NCBI RefSeq assembly: GCF_042648505.1 | Contig: NZ_JBHRXK010000007.1 | Span: forward strand, 1 to 64,000 | Source: Lysobacter_L cavernae | GTDB taxonomy: Bacteria > Pseudomonadota > Gammaproteobacteria > Xanthomonadales > Xanthomonadaceae | Direction: 5' to 3' | DNA: 64,000 nt | Part shown: piece by piece, positions 1 through 8,744 of the stretch | Layout of the letters: every line of letters starts with the position of its first letter | Numbering within the stretch: position 1 is the stretch's first letter | Made by a program: the position numbers and the translations under genes | The notes under the pieces: model-generated | What the model saw: the letters and a program-made list of their open reading frames with translations, nothing else | Databases searched by the model: none | What the model was told of the DNA's origin: nothing

Positions 1-97
1 TCACGAATCACGAATCACGAATCACGAATCACGAATCACGAATCACGAATCACGAATCACGAATCACGAATCACGAATCACGAATCACGAATCACGA
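1..97. repeat. Heptanucleotide tandem repeat (TCACGAA)n
   Basis: Thirteen full copies of TCACGAA and a final TCACGA run from the first base of the window, so the array is cut on the left and its true length is unknown. It stops 9 bases before the ATG of the ABC permease. The unit has no stop codon in any forward frame, and the reverse strand has a TGA every 21 bases. A seven-base unit changes frame and spacing with each copy gained or lost, so slippage could alter promoter or translation-start spacing. Seen directly; the regulatory effect is inference. Confidence 0.97.
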
Positions 98-106
98 GCG
101 AATGCC

Positions 107-1342
107 ATGAACTTCTCCGACATCCTGCGCACCGCCATCTTCGCCCTGCGCGGCAACTGGCTGCGCAGCGCGCTGACCTCGCTGGGTGTGATCATCGGCA
201 TTGCCGCGGTGATCGTGATGGTCTCGGTCGGGCAGGGCACCCAGGCCGAGATCGACAAGATGGTGTCGGGCCTGGGCTCGCAGCGCCTGGACATCAGCCC
301 CGGCGCCGGCCGCGGCGGCGGTGGCGCGCGGATGAGCGCGTCGAGTTTCTTCACCCTCAACGAGGGCGATGTCGAAGCCATCCGCAACGAGGTGCCGGAA
401 GTGCAGTACGTGGCCGGCGCGCTGCGCGGCAGCACCCAGGTGGTGTACGCCGAGAACAACGCCTCGACCAGTTGGCAGGGCGTGCAGGCGGATTTCTTCG
501 ATATCAACGGCTGGCAGATCGCCAGCGGCGAGGGCTTCGACGCGCAGGACTACACCAGTGCCGACAAGGTGGTGATCCTGGGCGAGACGGTGCGGCGCAC
601 GCTGTTCGGCGACGACCCCGGCATCGGCCAGACCATCCGCCTCGGCCGCGTGCCGTTCACCGTGGTCGGCACGCTCAAGCCGAAGGGGCAGGGCGGTTTC
701 GGCCAGGACCAGGACGACGTGGTGATGGCGCCGCTGGAAACCGCGCGCCGCCGCCTGATGGGCGCGATGGGGCTGCCGGCCGGTGCGGTGATGCAGGTCG
801 CGCTGACGGTCGCCGATGCCAAGGACCTGACCTACGTGCAGGGCGAGGTCGAGGCCCTGCTGCGCCAGCGCCACCGCATCAGCCCGGGCGACGAGGACGA
901 CTTCAACGTGCGCAACATCTCCGAGATCGTGGCCACGCGCACGGCGACCACCAACCTGATGTCGAAGATGCTCGGCGCGGTGGCCACCATCTGCCTGGTG
1001 ATCGGCGGTATCGGCATCATGAACATCATGCTGGTGTCGGTGACCGAGCGCATTCGCGAGATCGGTTTGCGCATGGCGGTGGGGGCCGGGCCTTCCGATG
1101 TGCGCCGCCAGTTCCTGGCCGAGGCGATGCTGATCGCCCTGATCGGCGGCGTGCTCGGCATCGCGATCGGCGTGGTCGGCGCCTTGCTGGTCGGCAAGTT
1201 CGGCTCGCTGCCGGTGGTATTGAACGGCCAGGTGGTGGCGCTGGCGGCGGCATTCTCGATCATGACGGGGCTGTTCTTCGGGTATTACCCGGCGCGCAAG
1301 GCGTCGCAGCTGGATCCGATCGAGGCGTTGCGGCAGCAGTAG
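107..1342 (+). CDS. ABC transporter permease, MacB/FtsX family
   Basis: This 411-residue inner-membrane protein has the MacB layout: one transmembrane segment near residues 22-45 (including the motif SLGVIIGIAAVIVM), a large periplasmic domain to about residue 275, then three C-terminal membrane segments around 285-310, 335-365 and 375-395. The motif GGIGIMNIMLVSVTERIREIG is the family hallmark before the last segments. Such permeases pair with an ATPase and often with a membrane fusion protein for efflux of lipoproteins, peptides or macrolides; those partners would lie left of the window. The ATG is preceded almost directly by the heptamer repeat and has only a weak ribosome binding site. 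The reading frame stays open through the repeat, so a longer start outside the window cannot be excluded. Substrate unknown. Confidence 0.9.
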   Translation: MNFSDILRTAIFALRGNWLRSALTSLGVIIGIAAVIVMVSVGQGTQAEIDKMVSGLGSQRLDISPGAGRGGGGARMSASSFFTLNEGDVEAIRNEVPEVQYVAGALRGSTQVVYAENNASTSWQGVQADFFDINGWQIASGEGFDAQDYTSADKVVILGETVRRTLFGDDPGIGQTIRLGRVPFTVVGTLKPKGQGGFGQDQDDVVMAPLETARRRLMGAMGLPAGAVMQVALTVADAKDLTYVQGEVEALLRQRHRISPGDEDDFNVRNISEIVATRTATTNLMSKMLGAVATICLVIGGIGIMNIMLVSVTERIREIGLRMAVGAGPSDVRRQFLAEAMLIALIGGVLGIAIGVVGALLVGKFGSLPVVLNGQVVALAAAFSIMTGLFFGYYPARKASQLDPIEALRQQ

Positions 1343-1394
1343 TTTTGTGCCGAGCGCCGGTTAAGACGACGTTGAGGAAAACGCTCTTGCTCGT

Positions 1395-1415
1395 CCCGCG
1401 AAGGCGGGGTCTTTT
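1395..1415 (+). terminator. Terminator-like hairpin after the ABC permease
   Basis: CCCGC, loop GAAG, GCGGG is followed by GTCTTTT, about 55 bases after the permease stop. The stem is short. The sequence also resembles a GTCATTCCCGC palindrome with a deletion, so it may be a worn repeat working as a terminator. Confidence 0.5.
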
Positions 1416-1558
1416 GGGGCGCCGTTCGGCGGCACTATCCAGGGGCATTGTTGTCCAAAGAGTTGACGCCCTTGGATCTTCAATCCCCTGCCACCGGACA
1501 TAGCCCGATGGCGCTCAGCGCCGCGCGAGCCAGTGGCTCGCAAGCGGCGGCGCATCGC

Positions 1559-1580
1559 CCCCGCCTCGCGGGGATGACGG
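1559..1580. repeat. Partial REP-like palindrome
   Basis: CCCCGC, loop CTC, GCGGGG followed by ATGACGG matches the right arm of the palindromes at 11770-11797 and 42735-42762; the left GTCATT is missing. It lies just downstream of the stop of the GH97 gene, in a convergent intergenic region. Confidence 0.55.
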
Positions 1581-1598
1581 CATTAACGGTGGCGGCAC

Positions 1599-3566
1599 TT
1601 ATTCCGCGACCAGTCGCACCGCCGCGCCCCCACCCGGCGCCAGCTTCAGCGTGATCGAATCGTCGCTTTTCAATGTGCGTGTCTGCATGCGCAGTTTGGT
1701 CGGCGTAACGCCGTCCTGGTACAGCGTCGCCTGCCATGATCCGTGGTCGAGGAAATCCAGCGGCACGCGCAGTTCGCGTGCCTGCTCGTTGCCCATCGCG
1801 CCGACATACCACTCGCGGCCGTGACGGCGGGCGACGACGATGTATTCGCCGATCGCACCGGCGATAACGCGCGTCTCGTCCCAACTCGCCGGCACGTGGC
1901 GCAGGAAGTCAGCGCCGTCGGCACCCGTGTAGGCGTCGGGGCTGTCGGCCACCACCGCGAGCGCGCTTTCGTAGACCACGAACATCGCCAGCTGCTGCGC
2001 GCGCGTGGTCATCACTTGCGGCGAGAAATGCTGCGCAGTGAACTGCTCCGGCGTAACGTTGCGGAAACCGCCGGGTGTGTAGTCCATCGGTCCGAGCAGC
2101 ATGCGCGTGAACGGCAGGGTGACGTTGTGGGTCGCGGTGATGCGTCGGCTCCACTTGTTGTACTCGGCGCCTAGCACGCCTTCCTGGGTGAGGAAGTTCG
2201 GCCAGGTGCGGTTGAGGCCGGTGGGATGGTAGGCGCCGTGCAGGTCGATCAGCAGCTTGTGCTCGGCGGCCTTGCGCAGCAGGCGGTGGTAGAACTCGAC
2301 CATCACCTGGTCGTCGCGATCCATGAAGTCGACCTTGACGCCTTTGATGCCGAGCTTGGCGTAGTAGGCGAAGGCCTCGTCCATGCGCGTATCCAGCGCC
2401 TTCCAGTGCGCCCACAGCCATAGCCCGACCCGGCGGTCACCGGCATAGCGCACCAGTGCCGGCAGGTCGATCTGCGGGATCGCGCGGGTGATGTCGGCGG
2501 TCTCGTGGTAGCGGCCGTCGCCACTGCTGCCGACGTACCAGCCGTCGTCGATCAGCATGTAGTCGAGCCGCAGGGCGGCGGCGTGATCGATGTAACGGCG
2601 CATGGTCGCGTCGTTCATGCCGGCGTCCGGCACGTCGGGGGCGACGCCGCCCGACCACCAGTCCCAGGCCGACTTGCCGGGCCGGATCCAGCTGGTGTCG
2701 TCGATGCGCGAGGGCGGATTGAGGTTGAGCAGCAGCGTTGACTCGATCAGCCGGCCCGGATGCTCACCCAGCATCACCACGCGCCACGGCGTGTGGAAGT
2801 CGTCTTCGCCGGCCGGCACGCGCACGGCGACGCCGGGCTGGTCCAGGCGCGGCGACAATTTCGCCTCCACGCCGTGTTCGCCGTCGCCGCGGCCGCTCAG
2901 GTACAGGCCGGCGTAATCGGTCAGATCGGCTTCGGCCAGCGCGAACGTGGTGTCGCCCGCGCCGGTATGGCACACCAATGGCAGATCGAGCAGCGCGTGC
3001 GGGCGGATCATCGCCGAGGACAACGGGTCGAACTCGCCCTCGTGGCTGGTGCCGAAGCGGCCGAGGTTCAACGCCCAGCAGGCGTAGTCACGCGGAAAGG
3101 CGAAGCGGGTCAGCTCCTCGCGGATCCCCAGCCCGGACCGGCGCAGCGTGGCCGGCAGGACGTAGCGCAGCGCGACGCCGTCGTCGTAGGCGCGCAGGAT
3201 CACGCCGAGGCGGCGACCGTCGCTGTGCTCGAGCGCGGCGTGCACTTCGTTGAAGTGGTCGCGCGCCTGGCGCGTCTTGCCGGCGGGCAGCGTGTAACGC
3301 TGGTCGACGCTGCGGCGCTGCTCGCCTTCGAGATGAAACCCTTCGGCTAGCTTGCCGTTGGCGCCGAGGTCGAGTCCCAGTGCGGACAGTGCGATCACTT
3401 CGCGGCCGTCGAAGGCGATGCGATAGCCAGGCGTGCCCCGGTCGTCGAGCGCGAATTCGACCTCGATGCGGCCGTCGGGCGAGCGCAACGGCAACGTCTG
3501 TGCCGCCGCATGTGCGACCGGAAGAAGAGCTGCCAGTGCGGTGGCGGCCCACGTGAGTTTGCGCAT
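1599..3566 (-). CDS. Secreted glycoside hydrolase family 97 (alpha-galactosidase type predicted)
   Basis: The protein has 655 residues and starts at ATG 3566, after a strong AGGAGGGG site; an upstream in-frame ATG would add 11 residues before the signal peptide and is unlikely. Residues 1-23 look like a Sec signal peptide ending in AHAAAQ. The N-terminal beta-sandwich begins SPDGRIEVEF, as in SusB-like GH97 enzymes, and is followed by a TIM barrel. VKVDFMDRDDQ places Asp413 where retaining GH97 alpha-galactosidases have their nucleophile (Asp415 in BtGal97a, from memory), and NFLTQEGVLGAE fits the acid region. The gene diverges from the GH2 gene across a shared operator. Its likely job is to remove alpha-galactosyl branches from galactomannan-type oligosaccharides. 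Alpha-glucosidase activity is the alternative. Confidence 0.88.
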   Translation of the reverse strand: MRKLTWAATALAALLPVAHAAAQTLPLRSPDGRIEVEFALDDRGTPGYRIAFDGREVIALSALGLDLGANGKLAEGFHLEGEQRRSVDQRYTLPAGKTRQARDHFNEVHAALEHSDGRRLGVILRAYDDGVALRYVLPATLRRSGLGIREELTRFAFPRDYACWALNLGRFGTSHEGEFDPLSSAMIRPHALLDLPLVCHTGAGDTTFALAEADLTDYAGLYLSGRGDGEHGVEAKLSPRLDQPGVAVRVPAGEDDFHTPWRVVMLGEHPGRLIESTLLLNLNPPSRIDDTSWIRPGKSAWDWWSGGVAPDVPDAGMNDATMRRYIDHAAALRLDYMLIDDGWYVGSSGDGRYHETADITRAIPQIDLPALVRYAGDRRVGLWLWAHWKALDTRMDEAFAYYAKLGIKGVKVDFMDRDDQVMVEFYHRLLRKAAEHKLLIDLHGAYHPTGLNRTWPNFLTQEGVLGAEYNKWSRRITATHNVTLPFTRMLLGPMDYTPGGFRNVTPEQFTAQHFSPQVMTTRAQQLAMFVVYESALAVVADSPDAYTGADGADFLRHVPASWDETRVIAGAIGEYIVVARRHGREWYVGAMGNEQARELRVPLDFLDHGSWQATLYQDGVTPTKLRMQTRTLKSDDSITLKLAPGGGAAVRLVAE

Positions 3567-3620
3567 CGTCCCCTCCTTTCTCTCTGTGGCTCCCGCCAAG
3601 TTGCATCCGACCCGGCGGGC

Positions 3621-3634
3621 AGGTAACGTTACCT
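3621..3634. promoter_or_regulatory. LacI-type operator, shared by the divergent GH97 and GH2 genes
   Basis: AGGTAACGTTACCT is a perfect 14-base palindrome with the central CG usual for LacI-family operators. It lies 55 bases before the GH97 start and 93 before the GH2 start. Three similar sites stand in front of other genes of the locus, and a LacI regulator is encoded at 14241-15293. Confidence 0.8.
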
Positions 3635-3726
3635 CAGTACGGCCCGCGTCGGAACGTTATAGCGCGGGAAAACCGTGAACGGCGCCGCAAAGAGCGCCGA
3701 CACGCACGACGCAGGAGGGGTGAAGA

Positions 3727-6700
3727 ATGTTGCATCGCATCGTCCGGGCCGCGCGCGGCCTGCTTGCTGCCGTGGCCGTCATGATGTCCGCCACGGCATG
3801 GTCACAGACGGTCCATGGGCCGTATGACGTCGAACTTCTCCAGGGCGGGACCGGACTGGAAAAGGCCTTGCCTGCCGATGCCGCGCCGCTGCGCGCAGGC
3901 GCGGACTGGACCCTGCGCGGCTGGATCAAGCCGCTCGAAGCGGGCGACGGTCGCGTGCTGATAGCCGGCGTCGGCGATGTGCACGGCCCGGCGCGCTACT
4001 TCGCGATCGATCGCGGTCGCCTTGCATTCTGGTCGGGTGGCGAGCGTTGGCTGCATTCCTCCGCGAAGCTGCGCGTGGGACGGTGGCAGGCGCTGGCCGC
4101 GGTCACTCGCGGCGGCCGGCTCGACCTGTACCTCGACGGTCGCCGCGTCGCACAGGGCGATCTGCTGGCGGAAGCACTCGCGCCGAAGCTGGTGTTCGGC
4201 CCGCAAGCGCAGGCGTGGCCACAGGCGCGGCATTTCGGCGGATTGATCGCCGGCTTCACCCTGGACGGCGCAGTGCGCGATGAAACCGCGTTGCAGCAGT
4301 GGGCGAAGCAGCCGCCGGACGAGGCACTGACCCGCTTCGAAGCCGCCTCGCCGCAGTGGCCGGTGCAGGTGCGGCAGATGTATGGCATGACCCGGCCGCA
4401 GGATGCGTGGACGTTGCCGAAGAGCCGCGCACCGTTGTCCACGCCGCAAGCGAAGCCGGAGCCGAAGACGCAGGGGCTTGCGCCGCAGGGCGACGCCGAG
4501 TGGAACCTCGATCGCTGGTGGCTCGCCTCGGCGTCGGAACTGGGTGAGGCCGACGGCGCCGCGTTGTCGCGCACCGGTTATGCGCAGGGCAAGACCTGGT
4601 ACACGGCCACCGTGCCCGGCACCGTGTTGACCACGCTGGTCGACCGCGGCGTCTATCCCGATCCGGACTTTGGCCTGAACAACATGGCCATCCCGGAATC
4701 ACTGAACCAGCATGACTGGTGGTACCGCAGTGAGTTCGACGCGCCGGCCGCGCTCGACGGCAAGCGCCTGCAGCTGAATTTCGACGGCATCAACTACGTC
4801 GCGAAGATCTGGCTCAACGGCGAATACCTCGGCGAAACCCGCGGCGCCTTCATCCGCGGCGTGTTCGACGTGACCAGCAAGCTGCGTCCCGGCGCGCGCA
4901 ACGCACTGGCGGTGCAGGTGTCACCGCCGCAGCATCCGGGCATTCCGCACGAACAGTCGATGACCGCTGGCGTCGGCGACAACGGCGGCATGCAGGCGCT
5001 CGACGGCCCGACTTTCATCGCCAGCGAAGGCTGGGACTGGATCCCGGCCGTGCGCGATCGCAACACCGGTCTGTGGCAGGGCGTGCGCCTGACGGCCAGC
5101 GGTGCGGCGACCCTCGGCGATGCGCACGTGGTCACCGCCAAGCTGAGCGCGGACCACCGCCGCGCCGACATCGAGATCGAAGTGCCGGTGACGAACCGTG
5201 GCGATGACGCGATCGAGGGCGAGGTCGTGGCCGCGTTCGACGACGTGCGCGTGAGCCGGCATGTCGCGATCGCGCCGGGCGAAACCAAGACGGTGAAGCT
5301 GACCCCGGCCGAATTCGCACAACTGTCGCTGCGCGACCCGCGCCTGTGGTGGCCCAACGGCTACGGCGAGGCGGCGTTGCACGAGCTCGACCTGCAGTTC
5401 GTCGTCGACGGCGCGGTTTCCGATCGGCGCAGCCTGCGCTTCGGCATCCGCACCGTCACCTACGAGCTGTCGTTGTTCGACGATGACGGCCGGCTTCGTC
5501 GCGTCGAAGTGGACCTGGCCAAGGCGCGCGAACGCGGCGAACGCGTCGTCGACGTACGCCACGAGGCGATCCGCAAGACGCCAGGTGGCTGGGCAGCGTC
5601 GCTGCAGCCCGGTGCGCTGGAGTCGCCGGCAGTGCATGAACTGTCCGACGAGCGCCTCGCGCCGCATCTGGTGATCCGCGTCAACGGCGTGCGCATCGCC
5701 GCCAAGGGTGGAAACTGGGGCACCGACGACTGGCGCAAGCGCGTTTCGCGCGAGCGGTTGGAGCCGTACTTCCGCCTGCAGCGCGCCGCGCACATGAACG
5801 TCGTGCGCAACTGGGTCGGGCAGAACACCGAGGAGGTCTTCTTCGACCTCGCCGACGAGCACGGCCTGATGGTGCTCAACGACTTCTGGGCCTCCACCCA
5901 GGATTTCCAGCTCGAACCGCAGGACGAGGCGCTGTTCGTCGCCAATGCCAGCGACGTGATCCGCCGCTACCGCCACCATCCTTCGATCGTGCTGTGGTTC
6001 GGCCGCAACGAGGGCGTGCCGCAACCCTGGCTCAACGAGGAGCTGGACCGCATCGTCGCGGAACTGGACGGCACCCGCTACTACTCCGGCAGCTCCAACA
6101 GCGTGAACCTGGCCGGCAGCGGCCCGTACAACTACCGCGAGCCGGAAACCTATTTCACCGAACACGCGCGCGGTTTCTCGGTCGAGGTCGGCACGCCTTC
6201 CTTCGCCACGCGCGAGGCGTTCGCGGCGATGGTCGAGCCGGCCGACCTGTGGCCGATCGGCGACGCTTGGGCCTACCACGACTGGCACCAGTCCGGTAAC
6301 GGCGACACTGCCACCTTCATGCGCGCGATGGCCGACAGGCTAGGCGAGGCGAAGGACTTCGCCGACTTCGAGCGCAAGGCGCAACTGCTCAACTACGACA
6401 GCCACCGCGCGATCTTCGAAGGGATGAACGCGCACCTGTGGTCGAAGAACAGCGGCCGCCTGCTGTGGATGAGCCACCCGGCCTGGCCCAGCAACATGTG
6501 GCAGATCTACAGCCACGACTACGACACGCACGCCGCCTACTACGCGGTGAAGAAGGCGGCCGAGCCGGTGCATGTGCAGATGAACCTTCCGGAGCACGGC
6601 CTCGCGCTGGTGAACAACACGCGCCAGGCGCTGCGCGGGGTCGAAGTCGAAGCCTCCGTGCACGCTGCCGATGGCCGCGTATTGCAGCAAAGTCGCCGGC

Positions 6701-7176
6701 GGGTCGATGCGGCGGCGGGTGCGGTGGCCGGCGCGGAAGGGCTCGACCTCGCCGGCGTATTGGCGCAGGAAGGCGTGGTCTACGTGAAACTGCGCGCCAT
6801 CCACGGCGGTGGAACGCTGTCGGAGAACTTCTATTGGGTCGCGCACGATGCGGCGGCATCGCGCCAGCGCCTGGCTGCGCTACCACAGGTGACCCTGGAC
6901 GCGCAGGCGCAGGCGCAGGCCGACGGCAACACGGTGCGCGTGCGCCTGCGCAATTCGTCGCAGACGGTCGCACTGGTTGCCAAGCTGACCCTGGTCGATG
7001 CCGAGGGCAAGCGCATCCTGCCGGCCTTCGCCGACGACAACTACGTGAACCTGCTGCCCGGCGAGTCTCGCGATGTCACGATCGCCTGCGACCGGGTTGC
7101 CGCGCTGCAGGGCGGCGCGGTGATGCTGCGCGGCTGGAATGTGGCGGAGACGTCGCTGCCGCTGGCGGCGCGCTGA
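3727..7176 (+). CDS. Glycoside hydrolase family 2, beta-mannosidase-like, with N-terminal LamG-like domain
   Basis: The protein has 1149 residues. A strong AGGAGGGG site precedes ATG 3727, and residues 1-26 form a signal peptide ending TAWSQ. Residues about 40-165 look like a LamG/concanavalin-type beta-sandwich (DWTLRGWIKP, RLDLYLDGRR), an addition to the usual GH2 plan. Next come the sugar-binding domain (HDWWYRSEFDAP), the immunoglobulin-like domain and the catalytic barrel. WFGRNEG holds the predicted acid/base Glu762, after the conserved Asn; SVEVGTPSF holds the predicted nucleophile Glu820. The sequence resembles the mannosidase and exo-beta-glucosaminidase branch of GH2 rather than LacZ. 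A mannose isomerase-like gene in the same locus favours beta-mannosidase; exo-glucosaminidase is the alternative. It probably acts in the periplasm or outside the cell. Confidence 0.88.
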   Translation: MLHRIVRAARGLLAAVAVMMSATAWSQTVHGPYDVELLQGGTGLEKALPADAAPLRAGADWTLRGWIKPLEAGDGRVLIAGVGDVHGPARYFAIDRGRLAFWSGGERWLHSSAKLRVGRWQALAAVTRGGRLDLYLDGRRVAQGDLLAEALAPKLVFGPQAQAWPQARHFGGLIAGFTLDGAVRDETALQQWAKQPPDEALTRFEAASPQWPVQVRQMYGMTRPQDAWTLPKSRAPLSTPQAKPEPKTQGLAPQGDAEWNLDRWWLASASELGEADGAALSRTGYAQGKTWYTATVPGTVLTTLVDRGVYPDPDFGLNNMAIPESLNQHDWWYRSEFDAPAALDGKRLQLNFDGINYVAKIWLNGEYLGETRGAFIRGVFDVTSKLRPGARNALAVQVSPPQHPGIPHEQSMTAGVGDNGGMQALDGPTFIASEGWDWIPAVRDRNTGLWQGVRLTASGAATLGDAHVVTAKLSADHRRADIEIEVPVTNRGDDAIEGEVVAAFDDVRVSRHVAIAPGETKTVKLTPAEFAQLSLRDPRLWWPNGYGEAALHELDLQFVVDGAVSDRRSLRFGIRTVTYELSLFDDDGRLRRVEVDLAKARERGERVVDVRHEAIRKTPGGWAASLQPGALESPAVHELSDERLAPHLVIRVNGVRIAAKGGNWGTDDWRKRVSRERLEPYFRLQRAAHMNVVRNWVGQNTEEVFFDLADEHGLMVLNDFWASTQDFQLEPQDEALFVANASDVIRRYRHHPSIVLWFGRNEGVPQPWLNEELDRIVAELDGTRYYSGSSNSVNLAGSGPYNYREPETYFTEHARGFSVEVGTPSFATREAFAAMVEPADLWPIGDAWAYHDWHQSGNGDTATFMRAMADRLGEAKDFADFERKAQLLNYDSHRAIFEGMNAHLWSKNSGRLLWMSHPAWPSNMWQIYSHDYDTHAAYYAVKKAAEPVHVQMNLPEHGLALVNNTRQALRGVEVEASVHAADGRVLQQSRRRVDAAAGAVAGAEGLDLAGVLAQEGVVYVKLRAIHGGGTLSENFYWVAHDAAASRQRLAALPQVTLDAQAQAQADGNTVRVRLRNSSQTVALVAKLTLVDAEGKRILPAFADDNYVNLLPGESRDVTIACDRVAALQGGAVMLRGWNVAETSLPLAAR

Positions 7177-7213
7177 TTTGATGCGGTGCAAATTGACAGT
7201 GCGGGCGGCTGTC

Positions 7214-7227
7214 AGGTAACGATATCA
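7214..7227. promoter_or_regulatory. LacI-type operator before the sugar permease gene
   Basis: AGGTAACGATATCA keeps the left half of the operator and the central CG but has a diverged right half. It lies 70 bases before the chosen permease start and would fall inside the coding region if the far upstream start at 7186 were used, which supports the later start. Confidence 0.6.
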
Positions 7228-7296
7228 GATGCGCCGATGGGCGCTTACGACAACACGACAGGGCGCAACAGCGCCCGCATGACGCGGAGGGGCGTG

Positions 7297-8622
7297 ATGT
7301 ACGAAGGAACCGGTGCTTTACAGGGCCGTGCGACGGGGTCGACCGCCGCCGCATCGGCGTGGTTGCTGCCGTTGGTGATCCTGCTGTTCTTTGCATGGGG
7401 TTTCTGCACGGTATTGGTCGATACCCTGATCCCCAAGCTCAAGGCGGTGTTCTCGCTCAACTACACCGAGGCGATGCTGACCCAGTTCTGCTTCTTCCTC
7501 GCCTACTTCGTCGCTTCGATTCCGGCCGGGCAGCTGATCGGCCGCATCGGCTACCTGCGCGGCATCGTTGTCGGCCTGGTGGTGATGGCCGGCGGCTGCC
7601 TGCTGTTCACGCCGGCCGCGGCGATGGGCTGGTATCCGGCCTTCCTCGGCGCACTGTTCATCCTCGCCTGCGGCATCACCGTCGTGCAGGTCGCGGCCAA
7701 TCCGCTGGCGGCGGGCCTGGGTGATCCGGCGCGTTCGCACAGCCGGTTGACGCTGGCGCAGGCGTTCAATTCGGTCGGCACGATGCTCGGGCCGATGTTC
7801 GGTGCGGCGCTGATCCTGTCCGGCGGCGCCGAGGCGACGGCTCCGTCGCAGCTCAGCGGCGCCGCGCTCGAGGCTTTCCGCCGCGAGGAGGCGCACGACC
7901 TGCGGCTGCCGTTCATGATCATCGCCGCGGTGCTCGCCGCGCTTGCGCTGATGTGCTGGATCGTCCGTCGCGCACAGGTGCCGGCCGTGCACGTGCCGCG
8001 CGGCGGCGATTACCTGCGCCTGCTCAGGCATCCGCGCCTGAGCCTGGGCGCGCTGGCGATCTTCCTCTACGTCGGCGCCGAGGTGACGGTCGGCAGCTTG
8101 ATGGCCAACTTCCTGATGCAGGAGGACACACTGCACGCCAGCGCGAAGGCGGCCGGCGTCATGATCAGCATCTACTGGGGGCTGGCGATGGTCGGCCGCT
8201 TCATCGGCTCGTACGTGCTGCGCTTCCTCGCGCCGGGCGTGGTGCTGACGGTGTGCGCGGTGATGGCGGCGCTGCTCGCGGTGACCGCCGCGCTGTCGGG
8301 AGGCATGACCGCGGCGGTGGCGATCCTCGCGATCGGCCTGTTCAACTCGGTGATGTTCCCGACCATCTTCGCGCTGTCGATCGACGGCCTCGGCGAGGAC
8401 ACCGCGGGCGGTTCCGGCCTGCTGTGCCAGGCGATCGTCGGCGGCGCGATCGTGCCGCTGCTGGCGGGCTTCACTGCCGACCGCATCGGCCTGGCGCTGG
8501 CGTTGCTGGTGCCAGCGGCCTGCTACGTGTGGATCGCGGTGTACGGGCTGCTGGTGCGCAAAGGGTCGTTGCGCGACCGGCGTGAGGATGGGGTTGCCGT
8601 GGTGTCCAGCCCCTTGCATTGA
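7297..8622 (+). CDS. Sugar permease, FHS/FucP-like major facilitator
   Basis: The 441-residue inner-membrane protein begins at ATG 7297, preceded by GGAGGGG; an in-frame start at 7186 would swallow the operator. Twelve hydrophobic segments are visible. The first contains LFFAWGFCTVLVDTLIPKLK, typical of the fucose/glucose-galactose/mannose:proton symporter group, and QVAANPLAAGLG in the fifth segment is another mark of that family. It follows the GH2 gene and precedes the TonB receptor, so it probably carries the monosaccharide released in the periplasm, most likely mannose, into the cytoplasm. Substrate is inferred from context; fucose, glucose or galactose are alternatives. Confidence 0.88.
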   Translation: MYEGTGALQGRATGSTAAASAWLLPLVILLFFAWGFCTVLVDTLIPKLKAVFSLNYTEAMLTQFCFFLAYFVASIPAGQLIGRIGYLRGIVVGLVVMAGGCLLFTPAAAMGWYPAFLGALFILACGITVVQVAANPLAAGLGDPARSHSRLTLAQAFNSVGTMLGPMFGAALILSGGAEATAPSQLSGAALEAFRREEAHDLRLPFMIIAAVLAALALMCWIVRRAQVPAVHVPRGGDYLRLLRHPRLSLGALAIFLYVGAEVTVGSLMANFLMQEDTLHASAKAAGVMISIYWGLAMVGRFIGSYVLRFLAPGVVLTVCAVMAALLAVTAALSGGMTAAVAILAIGLFNSVMFPTIFALSIDGLGEDTAGGSGLLCQAIVGGAIVPLLAGFTADRIGLALALLVPAACYVWIAVYGLLVRKGSLRDRREDGVAVVSSPLH

Positions 8623-8672
8623 ACCATCGCAGCAAGTGGCCGGCGCAAGTCGGCCTGTTTTTTGCGCTTCAA

Positions 8673-8686
8673 AGGTATCGTTACCA
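8673..8686. promoter_or_regulatory. LacI-type operator before the TonB-dependent receptor gene
   Basis: AGGTATCGTTACCA differs from a perfect palindrome in few positions and keeps the central CG. It lies between the permease stop and the receptor start, 59 bases before the ATG, so the receptor can be controlled separately from the permease. Confidence 0.72.
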
Positions 8687-8744
8687 CATAACAAGCGGCG
8701 ACGCCGCATACGACACGGGCATGAACCCACCGGGAGGGAGAGCA

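Noticed and set aside
1..97. CRISPR-like array
   Set aside because: The units are seven bases with no spacers, so it is a simple tandem repeat.
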